64,000 bases of DNA from Dolomedes plantarius (Eukaryota; Arthropoda; Arachnida; Araneae; Dolomedidae). The notes beneath the pieces are model-generated. The model saw only the letters and a list, made by a program, of their open reading frames with translations. It was not told the DNA's origin and did not search any database. Below are positions 35,101 to 44,145 of the stretch, in pieces; positions within the stretch are counted from its first letter, which is position 1, and every line of letters begins with the position of its first letter. The position numbers and the translations under genes are program-made. The DNA is taken from NCBI GenBank assembly GCA_907164885.2, contig OU015495.1, forward strand, positions 148,501-212,500, read 5' to 3'.

Positions 35101-38100
35101 CTTTTCCTAAAGAAAATGCGAATATTATATGTTAGAGACAGACAATACCTTTCGCACAAAAGCGAATTTTATGATGTCCAGGTTTGGTCTTTTTTCAGCT
35201 GGAACCAAATACGCCTTAGCTGTGCTGCAACGTTGCTGGTTCCGAACAGTTCCTTGTAGATCGTAGATACCTGGTTATAGGCAAATGTTTGAACTAATTA
35301 AAAAAAGCATTGAAAAATGTAACATGATATACATTCTTTATAAAGATAAATTGCACAAATAAAAAATGAATTGATTTAGATGAGCATCATGCATTTATGC
35401 ATATCATTTTCTTTATAAACTTGAAACTCTGTTCAAAAACTTATACCTTGTTTAAGAAAACAAGTATGTGGCAGCAATATAGGTCGTTCTGAAGCACTTC
35501 GACGTGATCTTTTTGAAAAGATATGTCTATGAAAACATATTTATACCGATATTTATCTTCAACTTAGAAAAAGAAGCAATGTTTTAAAATATTTTAAAAT
35601 TCATTACGCATTCGATGCTCTAGCCCCTTGAGGACCAGCGCGCGGAAAACGAATCGCAGTCACGGGACCGAACACTCCGAAATGGAGCGTCGCCACCGGC
35701 CCACGCATTTTCAGCAGTTAAGCCTAATTTTACAAAAAAATTCATATTAAATCAGCATTTTAATATAATGACTTCAATTTTAGAAATTATGTATATAATA
35801 TACTACTTCTTAATATGTATTAATAAATTGAATATAACGTTGATAGAAATAAATGAAACATACAAAATACTATAATTATACTTAAACACACGGAAACAAA
35901 TACTGTATACACGAAACCAAAGTTACAAATACGATATTTAAAAAAAAGAAAATTAAGCAATAATTATCTGTAGATAATGAAATTCCAATTTAAATATTCT
36001 GTTGTGCGTGGAATAGTTCAAAACAAGGATCGACACACAGTCCTACGTTGCATATTTTGCACTTATAATACGATTTTTTCTTTCGCTTTTCCTTATTTTT
36101 AGCGCACACAAAAATCGCCTTCTACCTTTATATCCTTTTTCGTCAATTTAAATTTTCGGAAAATGTCTTCCAGATAAACGCAAAGGTTGAGTGCCCATTG
36201 ATTTTGGACAAATTTTTAAGTTTGTTGGTTTTGCGAACTGTTCTATTATCTGATTAACAACTCCGGATCTGAATTCCAAAGCGGGTATTTTCTCTCCTTT
36301 TACCTTCGAATATATTACATTTGCATTTAGAAGTGCCATATCTAACAAACCAAAAAACAGATTTTTATGCCATTTCCCTGTTTTTCTAAATGCTGGATAG
36401 TGATTAATGATAGAATTGCCAGTGTCAACACCTCCCATATTTTGATTACAACACATATTATTTCACTCTTAGTTAGGTATCTCGGTCTTTTAGCCATAGA
36501 TAACGGAATGAAACTGAATATAACCCCACCCCTTAAATTAATGGCCAGCAGTCTCATGATGTCTATACAGGCGATGTATATACGAAATCACTTTATCTAG
36601 CGACAAAGTGATTTCGTGTTCTAGAAAAAGAAAAAGAAAAAAAATATCCAAAACATCTACAAAAAACACCCAGAAATATTTCTCTCTCATACCCTGTAAT
36701 AGTCAGTTAGATGCACTTCACCATATTCTCCTAACGAAAAAGCAAAGCAATAAATAAAAACGTCTTCGTCCCTTTAACACATACGTGCACTTTAAAGACC
36801 CGTGATTCACAGTTTGTTTACACCAATAAATCTATCAAATCCAGAAGCACAGAACAGAAAAACAGAAACTAATGCCCGTACATGAAGGTCAAATGTCATA
36901 TGACTCGACCGTTGTGAAAACCGTTACCATTTAGCGCCATCTACTAGCATTTAAAAAATTCAAACAAATCGTTCCATTTTCAAGTTACGCATACGGGACA
37001 CTGGGCTCCCCGTGATGATTAGAGTTTTTCGCGTATGCGAGACGCTGGTCTGATAACAGTGGAATCGTTGCGTCGCGCATACGGGACGCTGGTCGCGAAC
37101 GGGCTAGTCCTATATTATTTCGCTTATTACTTATATTAATTGCTTCAAAACTTATATTACCTGTTTGTCGTCTGCCATTTATATCTATCACCTCAAAACC
37201 GAGATCATTTGTTGCATGTAAAATAGGCATTTTGATTTCAGGAGTATAATTTATTCTTTCTGCAGTCAAAGGTCCTCCTTGTCGATGATATCCTAAGGTC
37301 AAAGAAACAAATTGCACTTTAGATCACACATTTTCTTACACATCTGCCGTCTGATCATTAATTTTTTTTGGAAATCCAGGGAACATGAAGAGCTGTGTAA
37401 GAGTTTGAAGAACTTAATAACTGTTGAAATCAGGCAAAGCATTCTTTTCTTAAAAAATATACCAAAAAATATTCCAGTCAATAATGCCATTCTTGAAATT
37501 TGAGGTTTGAAAGAAATATAGAATGTATGTCATAAATTCATGGTTAATAAATAATGAACAAAAGTTTAAAAATACCAAAATTACAAACAGCTGTTTAGAA
37601 ATTTAAAGAGAAAATACCGGTTCAGAATGAGTAAATTCAGAAATGGGAGGATCTCAAGTGGCTGGAAAAGTGATGTCAGGGTAACACAGACACCAGAATG
37701 AGAACTTAGATCGATCCTGATCTTGACAGGCTTGTTCCAACTGAAGTTGACGATTTATTTTATACTAAAAACGTTCCTCACTATAGTTTAACTAGATAAT
37801 ATTTACAAATGTTACATTAAATTTTCACACGCCTTTTATAAGTTATTCTTGCTTCCAGGCTATTTTTAATTTAGACTGAAGAGCTCTGTGCATGTCTATA
37901 TTTTCGATTCGCTCCCCCAAAACAGAAGTTAATCGTTAAAGAAGTAATAGGGAAAACAGTTCGTTACAACAATAAAAATATTAAATTACGAACATTTATC
38001 AACTTCAAAAGACACATGAATATATACAATAGGGATTACATTATATACACAAACGACGGTGTACTGAAAGAAATACCCTCCCGAAATCGAGTCCGTACAC

Positions 38101-39990
38101 ATTTAAAGGGCAAGAATACAATAGTGGTGCCGTTCGTTTCATACGACAAAGAATCGAAGTATCATAAGTTTCCTTTGCTGCGGGAGGATTCTCGCTCAAG
38201 TTCTTACCCGGATCAAGATCTGCGATATTTCTATTATCTTCCAGTTTTAAGAAGTATGGAAAGACATCCTTATAACTCCATCCGGTCGCACCTTCAGCTG
38301 CCCAATCGTCATAGTTTCGCCTATTCCCTCTAACATACAGCATAGCATTCAGAACACTGCCTCCACCTAGTGCTTTACCACTGTTCCAAATAACTCTCTG
38401 AAAAAAGGGTTTAGATCTTTTAACTATGGCAGCGCTTTCACATTCACTATGAAAAACAAAACCACAGATAATGCTCAGTATATATTAAGGATATCCATTC
38501 ATTCAAGTTTTGTGATCAGCATTTTAATAAAAATAGTTTCCCGAGAAATAATACTTCAATTACAAATAGTATGATCATCAAAAGGAGAGAAAGAGGATTC
38601 TGAAAATTATTCTAAAATCCTGTAATCTAACCGGCAACTATTGTGTCCAGACGAAAATAATTTCATCTGTGTTCAAAACTGTCCTAACTACTAATGCTAT
38701 TGATATTTATGAATATTTCCTGTCCCATTTCTTTCTCTATCCACAATTGAATTGGTGATGCAAGTCATCATGAGATCTGTTTCACAAAGGTGAGAATTTG
38801 TACTATAGGGGTTATGCACGTATTTCGGTTGGGGCTGGGGGGTACATATTTCGTTGCTATGATGGCTATTAGAGCTGGCTATAACGATGTCTGCTACGCC
38901 GAGTGGACCATATGCAGGTTTTCAAGCAAAATATAATCCTTATAGCATTCTTGCTATGATAATATTTACTATTTATGACTCTATCTGGAACTTCTTCTTT
39001 TACTTAGTAGAGTCATTTCTTCAAAATATTTCATAACTACCTACAAAATTATTTTAAATTAATTTTAGGATATAATTTAAATTTTTTATTGTTTTTAACG
39101 TAATTTATATTTAATAATTTAATGCATTTTAAACAGCTTCTTAGAAGACAACAGAAGGGATTATATCTCTAAGTTAGGGGTGGATTTAACAAATATGAAA
39201 TTGCCAATGGTACATTCAATGGTACATGCCAATGGTTGAAATTAAGATAATGCATTGTATGATGTACACCCAGTATTGCAATGGAACACAATCAAATGAA
39301 CACTTACGTTTTCCTTCTGACTAAATGCTCCATACTTTTGGGGCTCTGTTATATACTCCCAATCTATGCCAGTCCCATAGAAAAGACTTGCGAAGGCTGG
39401 TACCTCTGTGAGAACAGAAGCATATCCACCAGCCTCTAACAACAACACACTGACGCAGGGCTTTTGCGAAAGACGACTGGCCATTACAGAACCTGCTGTA
39501 CCACCGCCAACTTCAAACAGAAATATAAAAGTATAGTGCATTAAAGAATTAAATTAAAAGAAAAATACATGAATACTGTTGAAAGGCATGTATGCAACAC
39601 TCATTAAATGTATATTTGAGTAAAACAAAGTTATGCGGCTTCTATGTGATTTCAAAATAATTGTCAATCTTTATTATAAATGTACTATTTTATATGCCTT
39701 TCTGTAAAACAAAGATAAAAATAACAACAAAATAAAATTAAATGCATCAAATTATTGTATATTTAATGGTCCATTTATAAAGAAGCGAACATTTCTAGTT
39801 TTTTACCTATAATGTAATCATATGAATCTTTAAAGGAGTAAGACGTTTTGGGAAACGGCCTGTCCCTGATCAGCGAGCTTATCATCATGGACAATAAAGT
39901 TACATTCGAGAATATGTTGAGTAGACCAGTTTCTTTCATCCAGTCAAATTTGTCTATCGTCGAGTCAAAAATACCGTCAATTAGATCCAT
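17172..39990 (-). CDS. GMC oxidoreductase, glucose dehydrogenase-like, 12 coding exons
   Basis: A predicted 633-residue FAD-dependent alcohol/sugar oxidoreductase of the glucose-methanol-choline family. The segments 39807-39990, 39308-39510, 38208-38397, 37161-37292, 35149-35270, 29846-30013, 25118-25265, 24370-24521, 23170-23235, 21944-22121, 19646-19868 and 17172-17307 keep one frame and total 1902 nt. Motifs: residues 24-42 hydrophobic; [12 protein letters not shown] (FAD dinucleotide fold) at 58-69 with LLLEAGG downstream; signature 1 [11 protein letters not shown] at 136-146; signature 2 region at 310-324; catalytic His567 in [11 protein letters not shown]; an Asn in SGNINVPT near 611-613. 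Length matches the family. The ATG at 39990 sits in a good context (GCCATGG) right after a splice acceptor. Substrate is unknown. Arthropod members act in cuticle, detoxification or reproduction. All exons are open and splice sites intact, so it is probably expressed. Confidence 0.9.
17861..17905. repeat. (TA)n microsatellite in GMC intron 11
   Basis: About 45 bp of TA repeat, in the same intron as the intact Tc1 element and about 200 bp from its end. Confidence 0.85.
18105..19517 (+). mobile_element. Complete Tc1-like transposon inside GMC intron 11
   Basis: 1413 bp, bounded by TA on each side (18103-18104 and 19518-19519). The terminal inverted repeats start CACTCATGGACAAAAAAATT at both ends and match over about 33 bp with one mismatch (CAC against CGC). 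It contains one open transposase gene in the orientation opposite to the host gene. The well-preserved ends and open frame indicate a young copy. Confidence 0.93.
18337..19362 (+). CDS. Tc1-like transposase, intact frame, DD32E spacing
   Basis: 341 residues. N-terminal helix-turn-helix region: [20 protein letters not shown] and [15 protein letters not shown]. Catalytic blocks: [43 protein letters not shown]. Only 32 residues lie between the second Asp and the Glu, two fewer than the DD34E of the other Tc1 copies here. The short stretch [14 protein letters not shown] is where residues appear to be missing. No stop or frameshift. The start at ATG 18337 follows a leader typical for Tc1. Whether the shorter spacing is a family trait or a small in-frame deletion in this copy cannot be told without relatives. 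Confidence 0.9.
   Translation: MPLRRVRRQYKQLSQFERGRIVGMMEAGWSARRAASQLDRSDCVVRRCWDQWTREMSCTRRPGSGRPRQTSRREDRHIVRNAHVQPTASSAAIQAQVEPSLGASVSSRTIRRRLAEGQLVSWRPLRVLPLTPTHRCLRLEFCRARGNWTAAEWNQVIFSDESRFNLGSDDNRDRVWRARGERFNTAFAVQRHIAPTAGVMVWGVIAYNIRSPLILFRGTMTTHRYVHDILQRHVLPLMQRLPGAIFQQDNARPHTARVSQDCLRTVSTLPWPARSPDLSPIEHIWDHLGRRVGHPTSLNELEERLQQICNEMSQDIIQNLYDSMPDRIASCIRAIGGPTEY
19646..19868 (-). CDS. GMC gene coding exon 11
   Basis: Residues 515-588 plus two bases. It holds the catalytic His567 in [11 protein letters not shown], followed by [12 protein letters not shown]. The acceptor is CTGCTACAG and the donor CG|GTGAGA (phase 2). Confidence 0.93.
19869..21943. other. GMC intron 10, no other gene
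   Basis: 2075 bp of AT-rich intron sequence. I see no complete transposon, SINE head or coding frame with a domain. Confidence 0.55.
21944..22121 (-). CDS. GMC gene coding exon 10
   Basis: Residues 456-514 plus one base. [20 protein letters not shown] leads into [20 protein letters not shown] and PKINPNYY, which is strongly conserved in arthropod GMC enzymes. The acceptor is CTATTTTAG and the donor G|GTACGT (phase 1). Confidence 0.93.
22325..23102 (-). mobile_element. Short Helitron in GMC intron 9
   Basis: Read on the minus strand, the 5' end is TCTATCTATATATATATAAA, preceded by A. The 3' end is CTAG followed by T. About 10 bases upstream of the CTAG is the hairpin CCGTAGCGAAGTACGG (stem CCGTA/TACGG). 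A-TC...CTAG-T with this hairpin is the Helitron signature. At 778 bp with no Rep/helicase it is non-autonomous. It shows no clear coding frame. Confidence 0.75.
23170..23235 (-). CDS. GMC gene coding exon 9 (66 nt micro-exon)
   Basis: Residues 434-455, beginning [19 protein letters not shown]. The acceptor used is TTTAGTAAG. The earlier TTTAG would introduce an in-frame TAA, so it is rejected. The donor is AAG|GTATGC (phase 0). Of all exon starts this is the least certain. Confidence 0.75.
23525..23745 (-). repeat. SINE-like body with A-rich tail in intron 8
   Basis: A GC-rich patch that on the minus strand runs through CAGATGTCGCCCC and ends in AAACAAAAAAAAAACACC, an A-rich 3' tail. It shares AGATGTCGCCCC and a downstream AAAATTGAGG-CACC order with the plus-strand patch at 50560-50920. 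No pol III A/B boxes are clear here, so the 5' head is probably missing. Confidence 0.4.
24370..24521 (-). CDS. GMC gene coding exon 8
   Basis: Residues 383-433. It encodes [19 protein letters not shown] and [15 protein letters not shown], matching the variable substrate-cap region of the family in position and length. The acceptor is CATTTTCAG and the donor GAG|GTAATG (phase 0). Confidence 0.88.
25118..25265 (-). CDS. GMC gene coding exon 7
   Basis: Residues 334-382 plus one base. [18 protein letters not shown] is a family hallmark (the conserved H in the FAD-proximal loop). It ends LDYVVNRAG. The acceptor is TTTTTTCAG and the donor G|GTGAAA (phase 1). Confidence 0.92.
26505..26620 (+). repeat. 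tRNA-derived SINE-like sequence in GMC intron 6
   Basis: AGTGGATAGAGTTGTTAGC resembles an A-box, and GGGTTGAAATCC after about 20 further bases resembles a B-box. The unit cannot form a complete tRNA. It is followed by diverged short tandem blocks with a CAAAACGCCTTTGGCCAC-like core near 26715 and 26795. Confidence 0.45.
26943..27113 (+). repeat. Intron 6 direct repeat, copy 1
   Basis: It contains TTTTTAAACAAAAAATACAA, then AATTAACAATTC, then TTATCGATTTTAGTTAAGTA and ACGCCTTTTAGAAATAATAT. Copy 2 at 27305-27470 has the same blocks in the same order and orientation, with scattered substitutions and small gaps. Confidence 0.65.
27305..27470 (+). repeat. Intron 6 direct repeat, copy 2
   Basis: Partner of 26943-27113, about 360 bp downstream. 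Matches include ATTTATCGATTTTGGTTAAG and CACCTTTTAGAAATAATATA. It is an old tandem-type duplication rather than a transposon end. Confidence 0.65.
27876..27960 (-). repeat. tRNA-like SINE fragment in intron 6
   Basis: On the minus strand GGGGAGATCAACG (A-box-like) is followed by GGTTTGATTCCCA (B-box-like). The distance is longer than in a normal tRNA and no stem pairs are seen, so it is a SINE relic at best. Confidence 0.3.
28422..28967 (+). repeat. Spaced direct repeat pair in intron 6
   Basis: AGAAGGTTAAATAAGATCAT at 28424 and AGAAGGTTAAATAAAATCAT at 28911, each followed by GGCTGAAGGCCTGCA and an AATAAGAGG-type block. Each copy is about 58 bp. The sequence between them (28540-28760) is GC-richer and lacks a recognisable domain. 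Confidence 0.55.
29090..29137. repeat. (TA)n/(TG)n microsatellite
   Basis: TA repeat running into a TG repeat within GMC intron 6. Confidence 0.85.
29846..30013 (-). CDS. GMC gene coding exon 6, with GC donor
   Basis: Residues 278-333. It includes [20 protein letters not shown] and the second GMC signature region [15 protein letters not shown] (310-324), ending KELTKFN. The only frame-consistent donor is AAT|GCAAGT. The GT three bases on would give phase 1 and create a stop in exon 7. With the GC site, KFN joins ISVVADLP, which is the family sequence. Confidence 0.88.
30796..32012 (+). mobile_element. Tc1/mariner DD36E transposon inside GMC intron 5
   Basis: 1217 bp bounded by TA (30794-30795 and 32013-32014). 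Both ends start CACTGAAGTGCCACTGA and match for about 27 bp with one mismatch (AATTAGGGATA against CTTAGGGATA). It carries one transposase with lesions near the start. A second copy of the same family begins at 63717. Confidence 0.92.
30943..31980 (+). pseudogene. DD36E transposase, N-terminus disrupted
   Basis: Compared with the second copy (63866 onward), this one has one base missing just after the ATG at 30943 and two more missing near 30993. The frames agree again after 31000, but about the first 19 codons are read out of frame and meet an early TAG. From ATG 31000 the frame is open for 326 residues: HTH part [20 protein letters not shown] and the Arg-rich [20 protein letters not shown]; catalytic [26 protein letters not shown] and [13 protein letters not shown]. 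Thirty-six residues separate the second Asp and the Glu, like the DD36E group known as Incomer. It could still make an N-terminally short protein. Activity is doubtful because the first helix is lost. Confidence 0.85.
32097..34736 (-). mobile_element. 2.6 kb Helitron-like element in GMC intron 5
   Basis: On the minus strand the 5' end is TCTCTATATATAAAACGCGT and the 3' end is CTAG followed by T. Nine bases before the CTAG is the perfect hairpin GACCA-TGC-TGGTC (32110-32122). The 5' TC is preceded by G rather than the usual A. No Rep/helicase frame was found, so it is non-autonomous. It holds a GC-rich block (33390-33880) and internal direct repeats: AATGGAGTAAAAATTCAGCA at 32467 and AATGGAGCAAAAATTCAGCA at 34376. 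Confidence 0.6.
33390..33880. other. GC-rich block within the Helitron-like element
   Basis: About 490 bp with a base composition unlike the surrounding AT-rich intron. Frames (75 codons at 33390, 74 codons at 33642, plus strand) show no domain I recognise. It might be host sequence captured by the Helitron, or a SINE/LINE fragment. Nothing decides between these by eye. Confidence 0.4.
35149..35270 (-). CDS. GMC gene coding exon 5
   Basis: Residues 237-277. It reads [20 protein letters not shown], then [12 protein letters not shown], the conserved block (STAxAYL) between FAD and substrate domains. The acceptor is TATAACCAG and the donor AAG|GTATTG (phase 0). Confidence 0.9.
35990..36557 (-). 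pseudogene. piggyBac-type transposase C-terminal remnant
   Basis: The minus strand reads [13 protein letters not shown], then [20 protein letters not shown] with the conserved GGVD, then [34 protein letters not shown], and a C-terminal cysteine-rich finger [18 protein letters not shown] near 36001-36045. The order is that of piggyBac transposases. Frameshifts occur around 36450 and between 36150 and 36060, and the N-terminal half with the first catalytic Asp residues is missing. Confidence 0.8.
36582..36617. repeat. Perfect 13-bp hairpin
   Basis: ACGAAATCACTTT and its exact reverse complement AAAGTGATTTCGT are separated by 10 bases (ATCTAGCGAC). It lies within the piggyBac-like element and its role is unknown. 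Confidence 0.6.
37161..37292 (-). CDS. GMC gene coding exon 4
   Basis: Residues 193-236 plus one base. [13 protein letters not shown] opens the substrate-domain segment, and DINGRRQTG closes it. The acceptor TTTGACCTTAG and donor G|GTAATA (phase 1) keep frame with exons 3 and 5. A piggyBac-like relic ends only about 57 bp downstream of the donor. Confidence 0.9.
38208..38397 (-). CDS. GMC gene coding exon 3
   Basis: Residues 130-192 plus one base. It holds GMC signature 1, [18 protein letters not shown], followed by [18 protein letters not shown] and a YFLKLEDNR block typical of the family. The donor is G|GTAAGA (phase 1). The acceptor is CTTTTTTCAG. Confidence 0.93.
39308..39510 (-). CDS. 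GMC gene coding exon 2
   Basis: Residues 62-129. It begins [16 protein letters not shown], the glycine-rich ADP/FAD-binding loop, then [10 protein letters not shown] with the acidic residue that binds the adenosine ribose. It ends YGAFSQKEN. The acceptor is TTTGAAG and the donor GTAAGTG (strong, phase 0). Confidence 0.92.
39807..39990 (-). CDS. GMC gene coding exon 1
   Basis: Residues 1-61 plus one base of codon 62. It starts [15 protein letters not shown], carries a hydrophobic stretch ([19 protein letters not shown]) and ends in DSYDYII, the first strand of the FAD-binding fold. The donor is G|GTAAAA (phase 1), and the codon completes as Val with exon 2. An acceptor TTTTTCTTAG ends at 39996, so a noncoding 5' exon lies upstream. 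Confidence 0.88.
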
Positions 39991-39994
39991 GGCA

Positions 39995-39996
39995 TC
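39995..39996 (-). other. Splice acceptor for a 5' UTR intron of the GMC gene
   Basis: On the minus strand TCTTTTTCTTAG ends directly before ATGCC and then the start codon ATGG. The strong pyrimidine tract and AG imply that transcripts begin in an upstream noncoding exon, and so a promoter beyond 40000. A first ATG in the acceptor context (ATGCC) would be out of frame and short. Confidence 0.6.
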
Positions 39997-42727
39997 TAAG
40001 AAAAAGAGACATAAGTGAATCCTCTCATTAAAATTGCCTTCGCATTAAATTATGGAGCACTCCCTGCACTCAGAGATTTGAACTGCGATCGATCTGTGGT
40101 GAACTAATGAAACTCAGAGATTTTTCATTTATGTTTTTAAAAATCAGTTACAAGTAATTTTGATAGCTATGAGGAAATATGTTCATGTCCCTTAACTCAA
40201 TGTCTGTAAGATGAGGTTGGTTTCATTTGGGATGTCTCATGTATTCTTCTAAGTCCATCATAAGGCAGCATACATACTTCGTGGAGGGGGTGTCCATTTT
40301 CCACTGAACCTCCAAAAGGGAAATATTTCTATGACACTTTTTCCCTTTTAGTTTGATATACCAACCAAATTTTCTAAAGGAAACGATCGAAAACTTTAAC
40401 AACTCACTTGTCCTGTACCACTGAGTTTGAGACGAATTGTCCCGGTCTGCAACGTGGAATCACACCTTAAAAGTTGAATTACAGCGCATTAAATATATCG
40501 TATTTATGTGAAAAAAATTCCAACACACTTTATCTGATTAAAATTTTATCTGCCCATTAAACTTTTTTTCTGATGCATGGTAAGTTGTACTACATTTATA
40601 TGCTTATTTTGAATAAAACAGGGTATAAAATATATCCATCACTTTCATGGGAAAGATTTTTTTTGCAGAACAGTGCCACGCATTAAATGACTTGTTAGGA
40701 CACAAGCCTTCTTTTATATCGTTAAAAAACAATTCTATTCTCTATCCAGTACAAAAAAAGCTTATTTAATCAGAAAAAATTTGCAATTTTAAAATTCATG
40801 TTTGAATGTAGTTCATGCACATCATGCGTATCACCATGATGGAGAAACTTTAGAGGTGATGTGTTGCAAAATTTCATGCGGGAATCAGCTTCTGCTGTAC
40901 AGACAACCGAAATTCAGTAATTTTAGTAATGTATGGTGAGATCGACAAAATTTAAATTAGTTTCAAATAGGCCACAGGTTTATTAAAGCTGTTCCTAAGA
41001 ATCAACACTCGACGTTAACAACGACGTACTGGGTAATGATTTAAATTAGTTATGTGAACAGTAACCCACATCGTACAGTTGTTAGCGTTTTGAGCTTCAG
41101 CAGTCAGCTCAGGTTCTAATTCCGATTAAGGCATAGACGTCCCTGTGTGATATTCATGCAGGGAACATGGTGCCCCTATATTGAACTTACCAACAAATTT
41201 GCGATGTTGATGGGTCAATGTCTTCAAAAGCAACTAGACAGAAGTTGGACAAAAGTGTTCTAGACAAAAGTTGGAATCAAAAACCTTATGTAAACATGCT
41301 TTCCTAATATAAGCGTGTTATCCAGAAGATTGAATACGAGCTTTGATTTAGCCTTTTCTATTTTGCAAACTGAAAAACATAGCGAAATTGGTCTCTGAAA
41401 ATTCTTTGCAATATTTTCATATTTTGTACATCCACTATTATATTTATATCTTTATTTATTCAACGTATCATATGTATTTTTTAAATACGCAGAGAAAATT
41501 TGGAAATTAAAATTTATATAGTGATCCATCGGAATTATTATGCATACTTTTCACGAATTTTGACTGTGAGTTTTAAAGAGTTAAAATTAAAATTTTTTTT
41601 GAGAGCATAAAACAGTAGAATGATAATTCCTTTTTTTCATTTTAGACATACCGAAGATTTACTTAGCTATTTAATTCAACAAATGTTTTTTTAATTGTCT
41701 CTTCATTGATAAATATTTTCATAGCATATTTAACAGGCATGAAGCTAAGATCAGAAACCACAACATAAATTCTAAAGTACCTCGTAATCTTTTTATTTGC
41801 GAAATTTATTATCTCCAATAGCCTGAAGACAAATGCTCGTGTCTGTATTTTATAGATGGCGGTATACACAATAAAAATGGGGCTATTGAAGCTAATTTTG
41901 AAACCTTTGAAATCTGTTTGTACAGCAGTATTCGAGATCTCATGACAGGCTGACATGTTGGCCGCTTAGATAAGATAAACATTTGCAACCTTGAGTTTCT
42001 AAAATGGAATGCGATAGCAAATACATAGTCACTATATAACTTGACTCGTTTTGCGATATGCAAAAGAAGAAAAAAGAAAATTTACTTTAAAAATTTAATG
42101 TATATTGAAGTACACCTAGTTAGGTGTACAGGGTTAGAGTTCATGAAATTTCCACTTTAACGAGAATCATTTGTTATGCGTTTGTATGGCAGATTTTTTA
42201 GAAAAATTTTTACACTTGTGAACGATTACATGTTAGACGACTTTTCTGTTGCATAAATGTTACAATTGGGGAGCATTACTGTATTTGGATAAAAACCATG
42301 TATTTAAAACTAGATTGTATTGGATACTGACTTGTACTGAAGTTTCTCTCGCAACTTTTTCTGTGTTGCTGACTACATGAGTGGTTCCCTGACGTGACCA
42401 GAACTAACTTGTGTAACGGGGGAGAAGAGTTTTACTTACAAGTAGCAGGGCTCCTTAGAATGAAATTACTTTTTCTTTTTAACAATCCTTTTGGGTCGTG
42501 TAGGGGACGTATTTCTAATTGCCTCGCACATTTGACCTGAGTCTAGGTTTACCTATCATCCAAAATTCTCATTATCGAAGGTGAACATAGCCTTTTTAGT
42601 TTAATGGATTGGCTTTTTCACAATGTGTTTCTGTTTTTGACTGAGTACACTACGCACTCCATTAAAAAGTAGTCTGCATTTTTTGCAACTTTTTACTCAG
42701 CAAGATGAAATGAGATTTCGTGAAATA
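39997..42727. other. Upstream flank of GMC gene, with possible SINE traces
   Basis: There is no gene I can support. This must contain or lead to the GMC promoter and 5' noncoding exon, but I could not place a TATA box or Inr with confidence. Two tRNA-like traces: minus strand near 40060-40095 (GCAGTTCAAATCTC B-box-like) and plus strand 41071-41125. Confidence 0.4.
41071..41125 (+). repeat. tRNA-like SINE head
   Basis: AGTTGTTAGCGTTTTGAGC (A-box-like) and GGTTCTAATTCCG (B-box-like) are separated by the spacing seen in tRNA genes. The segment lacks paired acceptor arms. It is probably a SINE remnant and not a working tRNA. Confidence 0.4.
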
Positions 42728-44145
42728 CACTATATAACAAAAAAATCGATGCACCAATAAGGAGTTGTCCGATTATGTAAAAACTGGTGGATTTAAAGAA
42801 CATGCACGAAGAGCATGCACAAAGAAAAACGATTAAAATTTCAGAACAACTGTATGATTTATTCCAGAGTTTGATTGTTACAAAGAGAGGAAATAAAAAC
42901 TGCGTTTGTCCAATTCTGGCCGGGAGGCAAGCTGTCACCCGGCTTGGCATAGACTGATAAAGTTCCCGGATTGTGTCCTGTGGGATTTCTTGCCAAATTG
43001 TCTCCAACTGTAGGGATAAATCGGCAACATTCTGGAACAGTTGCAATAGCCTTTCCAACACGTCTTAAATGTTTTCTATGGGGGAGAAGTCAGGGGACTT
43101 AGATGGCAAGATTCAAGACAATTCATAGCAACACATTTGCCGTATGCGGCCGGGCATTATCTTGTGGAAAAGTAAATCCAGGGTGGCGCAATAGGAACTG
43201 CAACAAAACGGGTCACAGAACGTCTTCTACGTACCACTGTGCTGCAAATGTTTTACTAATGACTACTGAGGGGTCCGGTTATCAAAACAAATATAACCCC
43301 AGACCAGAACGCCCAGTTGTGTGCCTGTGTGGCGTACGATTGTAAGGGCGGTATCTCCACGCTGCCCTGGATGTCTCAAGACACGTCTTTGGTGGTCGTT
43401 AGGACACAGTTGGAAACAGGACTCGTCACTAAAGACTATACATCCCCAATCAGCGCAGATCCATGTTGAACGAGTTAAACACCACTGTAATCGGACTTAA
43501 CGGTACACAGGCGTAAGTGGAAAGTGGCGTAACAGTCGGCGGGAGCGGAGATTCCGCTCTCTCAGTCGTCTGTTGATGGTCAGGTTGGACACTTGCGTAT
43601 GGATGGTTGATAACGATGAATCCGGTACTGTGATGATTTGACAATCGCCCAGTCTTCCCTTTCTGTTGTCGTCCTAGGTCAACCGCTGCCGTCCTGACGC
43701 TTAAATCTGCCGCTGTTGACTCACTCTTGCCAGCATCGTCTAATCCAACATCTCTTCGACTAGCAATGCATTCTATCAGCATCACTTCGACTCAGATGTC
43801 CAGCGATTCTTAATTTTGCCCAACCAGCCTCTTTTAATCCTATGACACGACCTCCTTCAAACTCTGAAATATGCTCGCAATGAGTACGAATCCTTCGGCG
43901 AGGCATTGTTATAGTCAACGAAAGATATCCGTAGTCCAAATGCGAAAGAATTTCGACCATCAGATCGGGAATCGCTCCTTATATACACCTGCTGGATGCC
44001 AGTGCTGATGCGCTGGCGCTCTCGCTATTCATTCGTTGGACACCAAATTTTAATCAATTGCATGTTCGGTCAAAACATCTTTGCATACGAAATTTCATTA
44101 CAATCGGAGAAAACCTTCTTTGTGCGTCGTTTTTTTTATAGAGTG
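42728..44145 (-). mobile_element. Dead Tc1-like transposon
   Basis: 1418 bp flanked by TA. The ends are CACTATATAACAAAAAAATC on the left and reversed CACTCTATAAAAAAAACGAC on the right. It carries a broken transposase on the minus strand. Confidence 0.8.
42885..43906 (-). pseudogene. Tc1-like transposase pseudogene
   Basis: The N-terminus starting at 43906 reads MPRRRIRTHCEHISEFEGGR, then VIGLKEAGWAKLRIAGHLSR, and breaks after about 48 codons. The C-terminus reads LETIWQEIPQDTIRELYQSM then PSRVTACLPARIGQTQ near 42895-43010. The catalytic middle is spread over several frames with stops, so the enzyme is dead. Confidence 0.8.

Larger units (their letters stand above)
35624..37103 (-). mobile_element. 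piggyBac-like element, degenerate, in GMC intron 4
   Basis: The left end CCCCTTGAGGACCAGCG and reversed right end CCCGTTCGCGACCAGCG share the CCC start and GACCAGCG, as piggyBac ends often do. Both are flanked by CTAG (35620-35623 and 37104-37107), not the usual TTAA. Near the right end three direct repeats occur, of the type GCATACGGGACGCTGGTC, at about 36988, 37028 and 37076. The inner part carries the transposase C-terminal half, broken. A 13-bp hairpin lies at 36582-36617. Confidence 0.65.

Noticed and set aside
38016..38333. 105-codon plus-strand frame
   Set aside because: It lies antisense to GMC exon 3. The minus strand has the conserved motifs and splice sites.
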